Program-made: the position numbers and the translations under genes | The notes under the pieces: generated by a model | The model's input: the letters and a program-made list of their open reading frames with translations, nothing else | The model's database searches: none | What the model was told of the DNA's origin: nothing | Source of the DNA: an uncultured Lachnospiraceae bacterium | GTDB taxonomy: Bacteria; Bacillota; Clostridia; Lachnospirales; Lachnospiraceae | DNA: 6,715 bases | Assembly (NCBI GenBank): GCA_902797705.1 | Contig: CADBTX010000265.1 | Coordinates: 1-6,715 of the forward strand | Direction: 5' to 3' | In this document: positions 1-3,995 of the stretch, piece by piece | Numbering within the stretch: the stretch's first letter is position 1 | Layout of the letters: each line of letters begins with the position of its first letter

Positions 1-2
1 AT

Positions 3-75
3 GCGATAGTAGCTTAGCTGGTAAAGCGCCACCTTGCCAAGGTGGAGACCGCGGGTTCGAATCCCGTCTGTCGCT
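3..75 (+). tRNA. tRNA-Gly (anticodon GCC)
   Basis: This folds as a complete cloverleaf. The 7-bp acceptor stem pairs 3-9 with 68-74 (one U-G pair) and is followed by discriminator base T75. The D arm contains AGCTGGTAAAGC. The anticodon stem is CCACC/GGTGG around the 7-base loop TTGCCAA, so the anticodon is GCC and the tRNA decodes GGC/GGU glycine codons. The T arm has stem 51-55/63-67 and loop TTCGAAT. No CCA is encoded, so it must be added after transcription. Its 3' end (63-78) is repeated exactly at 198-213, which marks it as a probable integration target. Its promoter lies outside the window or in an upstream tRNA cluster. Confidence 0.97.
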
Positions 76-77
76 CT

Positions 78-105
78 AAAAGATGAGCATCCGCTCATCT
101 TTTTT
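78..105 (+). terminator. Intrinsic terminator of the tRNA-Gly transcript
   Basis: A perfect inverted repeat (GATGAGC/GCTCATC, extended by A-U pairs) with a 4-base loop ATCC is followed by a run of six T. It starts 2 bases after the tRNA 3' end and is a textbook Rho-independent terminator. Confidence 0.9.
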
Positions 106-117
106 GTACTGTGAAGA

Positions 118-197
118 GGATTCAAACCCGCTCCGCGGGTTCGGTCTCCGTTCCACTCCGGTCGGCGCAGAGCCGAGGTCCACTGGACCTCGTGCGC
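118..197. repeat. Palindromic cassette containing inverted tRNA-Gly pieces
   Basis: This GC-rich, non-coding stretch lies between the two copies of the tRNA 3' end. Positions 118-131 match the reverse complement of tRNA bases 51-64 (T arm) at 13 of 14 positions, and 143-149 is the exact reverse complement of tRNA bases 44-50. The 11 bases between them (132-142) bring in a forward T-arm piece: 133-143 equals tRNA 49-59. This makes a hairpin of AACCCGC/GCGGGTT around TCC (125-141). A second perfect hairpin is CGAGGTCC/GGACCTCG with loop ACT (174-192). Open frames crossing it are short, lack plausible ribosome binding sites and look spurious. It could be a tRNA-associated palindromic repeat or the scar of recombination at the tRNA; I cannot tell which. 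Confidence 0.6.
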
Positions 198-213
198 CCC
201 GTCTGTCGCTCTA
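198..213 (+). repeat. Duplicate of the tRNA-Gly 3' end (candidate att repeat)
   Basis: These 16 bases are identical to 63-78, covering the end of the T arm, the 3' acceptor strand, the discriminator and three trailing bases, 135 bp downstream. Together with the adjacent tyrosine-recombinase fragment this is the classic picture of an attachment site at a tRNA 3' end, where the integrating element carries a copy that restores the tRNA. An alternative is local duplication linked to the palindromic cassette just upstream. Confidence 0.65.
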
Positions 214-222
214 GCTTGAAAG

Positions 223-262
223 CTCGCAGATTCCTGATTTTATCGGGGTTTGCGGGTTTTTT
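223..262 (+). terminator. Strong two-part intrinsic terminator
   Basis: CTCGCAGA (223-230) pairs with TTTGCGGG (249-256) using two G-U pairs. Inside it CCTGAT pairs with ATCGGG around a TTT loop. Six T follow (257-262). It reads rightward, so it would stop transcripts coming from the tRNA side before they run antisense into the integrase fragment. There is no matching T-tract on the other strand, so it is not bidirectional. Confidence 0.75.
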
Positions 263-278
263 ATTTCGTAAAAATAGT

Positions 279-325
279 GGTTACTATTGGTTACCTTTGG
301 TTACCAAGGGTTCCTACTTGGTTAC
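279..325. repeat. GGTTAC repeat array (candidate recombinase arm sites)
   Basis: GGTTAC occurs at 279, 289, 299 and 320, with a one-mismatch copy (GGTTCC) at 309. The starts are 10, 10, 10 and 11 bp apart, placing all copies on one face of the helix. The last copy overlaps the stop codon of the integrase fragment. Short direct repeats between a tRNA attachment site and an integrase gene are typical arm-type binding sites for tyrosine recombinases. An inverted repeat ACCAAG/CTTGGT (303-308 with 317-322) lies inside the array. The function is inferred from position only. Confidence 0.55.
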
Positions 326-858
326 GCCTCAAGTGTGTTACGCACCTGCTCTACATCTGCATTAGTGAAATAATTCTTCATTGCCACTTCAGGGGAGTTC
401 CCAAAGAGTTTGGATGCCAATATAACATTTCCTCCCGAATTATTTACCACCTTTGTGATACCGTTGCGACGGAAACTATGAGTGCCCCTGATAAAATCTT
501 TCCTTATGGGTATACAGAGTGAATTGCACATTCTGCGGTAGAAATTATAAACCGTGTTATTGGTTATTACCCCATTGTCAGATTCAGCCGGGAATAAATA
601 CTCGCTTTTGATACCGTTCAGCTCATGGCATTTACTTAAGCGTGTAAGGATATCCTTTACCGTGGTGGTTACTGGGAAAACCCTATCTTTGCAGTTCTTT
701 GTGTGGTTTACAATTTGAAAGTATTCCTTAGGATTGTCTTTTGATTTTTTCACGGTTAATTGCTCGCGGCTTATCATAATAAGACCATCTTCAATATCCT
801 TCCACATCAAGGGTGGAATTTCTCCGCGTCTAAATCCTGTGGCAATTTGTAACTCCAA
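322..858 (-). pseudogene. Tyrosine recombinase/integrase, C-terminal catalytic fragment
   Basis: This encodes about 178 residues of the catalytic domain of a phage/ICE-type tyrosine recombinase, the enzyme that recombines attachment sites. Visible motifs are ATGFRRGEIPPLMWKDI (first catalytic Arg), a basic stretch HTKNCKDRVFP (likely catalytic Lys strand), THSFRRNGIT (the HxxR box), KLFGNSPEVAMKNYF (sixth active-site position Asn instead of the usual His/Trp, then the nucleophilic Tyr) and a short C-terminal helix. Family members run to roughly 370-420 residues, so the N-terminal arm-binding and core-binding domains are missing. The 858 start is a TTG. The frame stays open upstream to 897, and integrase-like sequence (KYLPSYALELQ) continues to about 885, so the start is a truncation, not a real initiation site. 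It points toward the tRNA, with its 3' end nearest the attachment repeat. Probably inactive. Confidence 0.88.
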
Positions 859-876
859 GGCATAGGAGGGAAGATA

Positions 877-1074
877 CTTACTTCTATTCGATATGCCTCA
901 TTCTTTCTCGGAAAAGGGCTGATCCCCGGATACTTAAACGGGATCACCGGAGAGTATACTCCGCCGGAAGGGTATATGGCTGCTATAAATGAGCCGGAAG
1001 AATTTGCAAAATTCGATGCGCTCTTCCCTGCAAAAGAAAAACACAGCCTGCCGGGACAGCTGTTCAGCGAATAA
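877..1074 (+). pseudogene. Orphan C-terminal tail of an unrecognised protein
   Basis: A plus-strand frame is open from 853 (after a TAA at 850-852) to the TAA at 1072-1074. It encodes about 65 protein-like residues, including LGKGLIPGYLNGITGEY, YMAAINEPEEF and a C-terminus ending PGQLFSE. Codon use resembles the genes to the right, and no start codon with a ribosome binding site exists at its left edge; the first ATG (979) would leave only 31 residues. It directly abuts the 5'-truncated integrase, with both frames overlapping around 877-897, so the breakpoint lies there. I do not recognise the family. The likeliest reading is the end of a chromosomal or element gene whose front was removed by the same deletion that cut the integrase. 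Confidence 0.5.
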
Positions 1075-1141
1075 GCGGAAATGTGTTTTTAAGCATCAAA
1101 CGATACTTCTGTTTCTATGCGGCAAACAGCGTTTCTGATCC

Positions 1142-1170
1142 TTGACATGCATATAAAATGAAACTATAAT
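1142..1170 (+). promoter_or_regulatory. Consensus sigma-A promoter
   Basis: TTGACA at 1142-1147 and TATAAT at 1165-1170 are separated by exactly 17 bp, a perfect housekeeping promoter. Transcription should begin near 1177 and run through the rsgA remnant into the response regulator and kinase genes, as no terminator is visible between them. The -35 region overlaps TGACA-TGCA-TATAA (1143-1156), one base short of the TNACA-N4-TGTAA pattern found exactly before the ABC genes. This could be a weak regulator site or simply a consequence of the consensus -35. Confidence 0.85.
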
Positions 1171-1172
1171 TG

Positions 1173-1188
1173 GCTAATTATCGTTAGC
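1173..1188. promoter_or_regulatory. Small palindrome at the predicted transcription start
   Basis: GCTAA (1173-1177) and TTAGC (1184-1188) form a perfect 5-bp inverted repeat around six bases, centred just downstream of the expected transcription start. Its placement would suit a repressor operator for an otherwise very strong promoter. The arms are short enough to occur by chance and no cognate regulator is identifiable. Confidence 0.25.
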
Positions 1189-1204
1189 GTAAAAGAGAAC
1201 AGGA

Positions 1205-1469
1205 ATGATGGATACAATGAATATAGAAACAAAAAATGAATATAAAGGGTATACTGTCTGCCGCGTTTCCGTGCAGGAAAAGGGACAGTACCGGGTGCGC
1301 TGTACGCAAGGCTATAGAGAACGGAGAACTGTCGGAGGAAAGGCTTCTATCATATAAGAAGCTTGAAGCCGAGAACAGCTATTCGGAGGATTCACAGAGT
1401 TATCTTGCAGCAAAGGAAGAGAAGTTCAAAAGGATCTCCAAAGTCAACAAGTCAAACCGGAAGAGATAA
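1205..1469 (+). pseudogene. rsgA: rsgA-like ribosome-assembly GTPase, internally deleted remnant
   Basis: RsgA is a circularly permuted GTPase that helps mature the 30S subunit. Two pieces in different frames remain. From ATG 1217 (or 1205/1208; AGGA at 1201-1204) a 46-codon frame ends at 1355-1357. Its part YTVCRVSVQEKGQYRV resembles the start of the N-terminal OB-fold of RsgA. From about 1299 another frame gives GCAVRKAIENGELSEERLLSYKKL, then YLAAKEEKFKRISKVNK and a basic end, the typical RsgA C-terminal helices; its Cys is the last zinc ligand of the EPGCAV motif. The whole GTPase domain (G1-G4 motifs) and the rest of the zinc knuckle are absent, about 200 or more residues compared with the usual 290-350. 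The 77-codon frame starting at 1236 has no ribosome binding site. The C-terminal match is clear; the N-terminal match is moderate. Confidence 0.75.
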
Positions 1470-1475
1470 CAGTAT

Positions 1476-2198
1476 ATGATGGAAGGAAAAATGAAGGTAT
1501 TTATACTTGAAGATGACGATGCCATAAGCATGGGGCTGAAGTATTCTCTTGAAAAGGAAGGATATGAGGTTACAAGTGCGGTAAGCGTTGCTGAAGCCCG
1601 GAAGCAGTGGCAGAGCGGCTGCTATGATATCTGCATCCTGGATATAAATCTTCCGGATGGGAATGGCTATGATGTGTGCAGCTTCATTAAAGAAAAGGAA
1701 GATGTGCCTGTGATCTTTCTAACAGCCAGTGATGCGGAAGTAAACGTGGTCATGGGACTTGAAATGGGGGCTGACGATTATATTTGTAAGCCCTTCAGGA
1801 TCAATGAGCTTATGGCAAGGATCAGGACAGTACTCAAGCGTTCCGGGAAAAGAACCGCCGGCAGTGCAGCAGAGAATCCTTTTGTAGAGAAACTTGGAAA
1901 TATAAGGATCTACACAGGCGAAGCAAAGGTGACAATAAAGGACGGAGAAACAGGAGAGGAAAAGGGCATTGAACTCACAGCTCTTGAATACAGACTCCTT
2001 CTTGTTTTTTGCAGCAACAGGGGTATAGTACTTTCAAGGAACCAGCTCCTTCAGGATCTGTGGGACGTGGGAGGTGATTTTGTAAATGACAATACGCTTA
2101 CGGTCTATATAAAGAGGCTTCGCGATAAGATTGAAAAAGATCCGGCGAATCCTCAGATAATAAGGACTGTCAGAGGGCTTGGGTATATTGCGGACTGA
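1476..2198 (+). CDS. OmpR/PhoB-family response regulator (BceR/VanR-like)
   Basis: A cytoplasmic two-component transcription factor. The receiver domain (about residues 6-122) begins MKVFILEDDD and has the acidic pair, phospho-acceptor Asp56 in CILDINLPDG, Thr83 in IFLTASD and Lys105 in ICKPF. The winged-helix domain (about 145-240) shows ELTALEYRLL, the recognition region NTLTVYIKRLRDKIE and the ending IRTVRGLGYIAD. Its length of 235-240 residues is normal. The start at 1476 has GGAAGAG (1459-1465) upstream. An ATG at 1491 would begin exactly at the family's usual MKVFILEDD and has GGAAGG at 1481-1486, although only 4 bases away; either is possible, and with 1491 the Asp is residue 51. It lies 6 bp after the rsgA remnant and 18 bp before the kinase gene, so it is almost certainly their co-transcribed partner. 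The paired BceR-type sites before the ABC genes are its likely target. Confidence 0.95.
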   Translation: MMEGKMKVFILEDDDAISMGLKYSLEKEGYEVTSAVSVAEARKQWQSGCYDICILDINLPDGNGYDVCSFIKEKEDVPVIFLTASDAEVNVVMGLEMGADDYICKPFRINELMARIRTVLKRSGKRTAGSAAENPFVEKLGNIRIYTGEAKVTIKDGETGEEKGIELTALEYRLLLVFCSNRGIVLSRNQLLQDLWDVGGDFVNDNTLTVYIKRLRDKIEKDPANPQIIRTVRGLGYIAD

Positions 2199-2216
2199 GA
2201 GAACGCTATTTAAAAT

Positions 2217-3212
2217 ATGAGAGATCGGAACTTTAACAGAATTATGATCCTTGGATCCGCTTTGACCATTGTAATGGCGATCAGCGGATTCATTTTTGCA
2301 GGAAAAACAGCAGGGATAATGCTCCTTATCTCAGGAACGGTACTTCTTGCTGTCTTTTTTTATTATACGAAAAAGAGATATCGAAGGATCGAAGAACTGA
2401 ATGATTATCTTGTAAAGATCCTGTCGGGAGACAGTGCTCCGGATATCCATGATCAGGAGGAGGGTGAACTTTCGATACTTGCTGACAATATCTACAAAGC
2501 CGCGTCCACACTTAAGTTTCAGAATGAGATACTGAGTGAAGACAGGAAACAGCTGGCACAGGCAATAGCAGACATAAGTCATCAGCTGAAGACACCGCTT
2601 ACCTCTATGATGGTCATGAACGATCTTCTTTCCGCTGAAGAGGATAGCGAAAAACGCCGGGAATTTCTTAAGACTCAGTCTGCTCAGCTTGAAAGGATGA
2701 ACTGGCTGATACAGACTCTCTTGAAACTGTCAAAGCTGGATGCGGGAACTATAGAACTAAAGCATGAAAGAGTCAGTGCAAAAGAGCTGCTGTCAGAAGT
2801 CCTGAAACCCTTTGAGATCCAGTTCGAACTTCGTGGGATCAGTTATAAACAGGATACAGCGGATATCACTTTTAACTGTGATAAAAACTGGACGGTGGAA
2901 GCTCTGCAGAATATAGTCAAGAATTGCATTGAACATATGGATGACGGAGGGGAGCTTAAGATCACTGCTGATGATACGAATCTCTTCAGCCGGATAATGA
3001 TAGAGGACACAGGCTGCGGAATCGCAGAAGCTGACCTTCCGCATATATTTGAGCGTTTCTATAAGGGAAAGAATGCGGGAAAGGACAGTGTCGGGATCGG
3101 GCTTGCGCTTACCAAAGCGATCATAGAGGACCAGCATGGGGAGATCTCTGTGAAGAGTACTGAAGGCGTGGGATCGGCCTTTGAGATAAAGCTTTATAAA
3201 ACGATAGTTTAA
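2217..3212 (+). CDS. Intramembrane-sensing-type sensor histidine kinase
   Basis: The membrane kinase partner of the preceding regulator. Two hydrophobic helices (about 9-28 and 31-50) are separated by only three or four residues, so there is essentially no extracellular sensor domain. This layout is known from BceS-like kinases, which read the state of a partner transporter. A HAMP-like linker follows (about 51-110). The dimerisation/phosphotransfer domain has His122 in DISHQLKTPLTSM. The catalytic ATPase domain has the N box (232-240, NIVKNCIEH), G1 box DTGCG (264-268), F box FERF (278-281) and G2 box GIGLAL (293-298). All key residues are present, and 331 residues is the usual length. The ribosome binding site is weak: GAGAG (about 2197-2201) sits some 15 bases upstream, so translation may partly depend on coupling. 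The gene ends 90 bp before the ATPase gene, leaving room for a separate promoter. Confidence 0.94.
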   Translation: MRDRNFNRIMILGSALTIVMAISGFIFAGKTAGIMLLISGTVLLAVFFYYTKKRYRRIEELNDYLVKILSGDSAPDIHDQEEGELSILADNIYKAASTLKFQNEILSEDRKQLAQAIADISHQLKTPLTSMMVMNDLLSAEEDSEKRREFLKTQSAQLERMNWLIQTLLKLSKLDAGTIELKHERVSAKELLSEVLKPFEIQFELRGISYKQDTADITFNCDKNWTVEALQNIVKNCIEHMDDGGELKITADDTNLFSRIMIEDTGCGIAEADLPHIFERFYKGKNAGKDSVGIGLALTKAIIEDQHGEISVKSTEGVGSAFEIKLYKTIV

Positions 3213-3214
3213 TG

Positions 3215-3250
3215 TGACAGGATTGTAATAAAAAAGTCACGCGATAGTAA
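3215..3250 (+). promoter_or_regulatory. Tandem BceR-type operator upstream of the ABC genes
   Basis: TGACA-GGAT-TGTAA (3215-3228) matches every fixed base of TNACA-N4-TGTAA, the established binding motif of BceR-like response regulators. A second site, TCACG-CGAT-AGTAA (3237-3250), matches 4 of 5 bases in each half (TNACA as TCACG, TGTAA as AGTAA) and begins 22 bp after the first, about two helical turns. The second copy covers the place where the -35 box should be, the normal layout for activation by this family (strong upstream site, weaker site next to polymerase). The link to the regulator at 1476-2198 is inferred from proximity and motif. Confidence 0.7.
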
Positions 3251-3256
3251 TTTCAA

Positions 3257-3262
3257 TATAAT
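3257..3262 (+). promoter_or_regulatory. -10 box of a probable activator-dependent ABC promoter
   Basis: TATAAT is perfect, but the -35 position at 16-18 bp spacing reads AAGTCA or similar, a poor match to TTGACA. This is expected where the response regulator bound at 3215-3250 replaces the -35 contact. Transcription would start near 3269, leaving a leader of about 34 bases with the ribosome binding site GAGAAGGG (3286-3293) 9 bases before the ATPase start. An ATG at 3298 is followed at once by a stop (ATG AAA TGA) and is not the start. Confidence 0.6.
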
Positions 3263-3302
3263 AACCTACTCTCAGAAATCAAAAAGAGAAGGGAAAAATG
3301 AA

Positions 3303-3995
3303 ATGAAGATTTTGGAAATAAGAAACCTGTGCAAGGTCTACGGAAGCGGAGAGACAAAGGTAGATGCGTTAAAAGATGTTTCCTTTGATGTTGAGCAGGG
3401 AGAATTTGTTGCTATAGTCGGACCCTCAGGTTCCGGTAAGTCTACACTTATGCACATCCTTGGCGGTGTTGATACACCCACCTCAGGCGTTGTGAATATT
3501 TCAGGTACCGATATCAGTAAGCTCAATGAGACCAAGCTTGCGATATTCAGAAGAAGACAGATCGGTCTTATCTATCAGTTCTATAATCTGATCCCGATCC
3601 TCAATGTCGAGGAAAACATGACGCTGCCGATCCTCCTTGACGGGAAGAAGCCGGATAAAAAGCTCTTAAAGGATCTTATTGAAAAACTTGGGCTTTCTGA
3701 CAGAGCAGGACATCTTCCGAATCAGTTGTCCGGCGGACAGCAGCAGAGGGTTTCGATCGGAAGAGCCCTGATGAATCATCCGGCACTGCTCCTTGCAGAC
3801 GAGCCGACGGGGAATCTTGATTCCGGGAACAGCAGGGAGATCATATCACTCCTAAGGAAATTTAATAAGGAGAACAGACAGACCGTTATCATCATCACTC
3901 ATGATGAGAGGATCGCTCTTTCCGCGGACAGGGTTATAACGATCGAAGACGGGCAGATCACCAGGGACTCCGCAGAGGAGGTGGGTGCAAGATGA
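3303..3995 (+). CDS. ABC transporter ATPase, LolD/MacB/BceA type
   Basis: The cytoplasmic ATP-hydrolysing subunit that drives the permease encoded next. Motifs are Walker A GPSGSGKST (40-48), Q loop around Gln92 in IYQFYNLIP, signature LSGGQQQR (142-149), Walker B LLLADE (162-167) with catalytic Glu167, D loop GNLD (170-173) and switch His200 in IITHD. The string DEPTGNLD and the 230-residue length are characteristic of the subfamily that works with FtsX-type permeases in mechanotransmission, moving lipoproteins, antimicrobial peptides or signals without classical transport. The start follows a good ribosome binding site. Its TGA overlaps the permease ATG by 4 bp (ATGA), implying translational coupling and equal subunit levels. 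Expression is probably induced through the operator at 3215-3250. The substrate cannot be read from this subunit. Confidence 0.95.
   Translation: MKILEIRNLCKVYGSGETKVDALKDVSFDVEQGEFVAIVGPSGSGKSTLMHILGGVDTPTSGVVNISGTDISKLNETKLAIFRRRQIGLIYQFYNLIPILNVEENMTLPILLDGKKPDKKLLKDLIEKLGLSDRAGHLPNQLSGGQQQRVSIGRALMNHPALLLADEPTGNLDSGNSREIISLLRKFNKENRQTVIIITHDERIALSADRVITIEDGQITRDSAEEVGAR

Noticed and set aside
118..213. A second tRNA gene on the minus strand, because a T-arm-like sequence ends at 118
   Set aside because: Only the T arm and adjoining bases match. No acceptor, D or anticodon stem can be completed, and an 11-base insertion interrupts the match.
111..365. Open frame of 84 codons crossing the palindromic cassette and the GGTTAC array
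   Set aside because: It starts with GTG without a ribosome binding site, is Arg/Ser-rich from GC-rich hairpins, and runs through a strong terminator and the repeat array. It does not look like a protein.
979..1074. Independent 31-residue small protein starting at ATG 979
   Set aside because: There is no ribosome binding site before this ATG, and protein-like sequence continues upstream in the same frame to the junction, so it is better read as the tail of a longer truncated gene.
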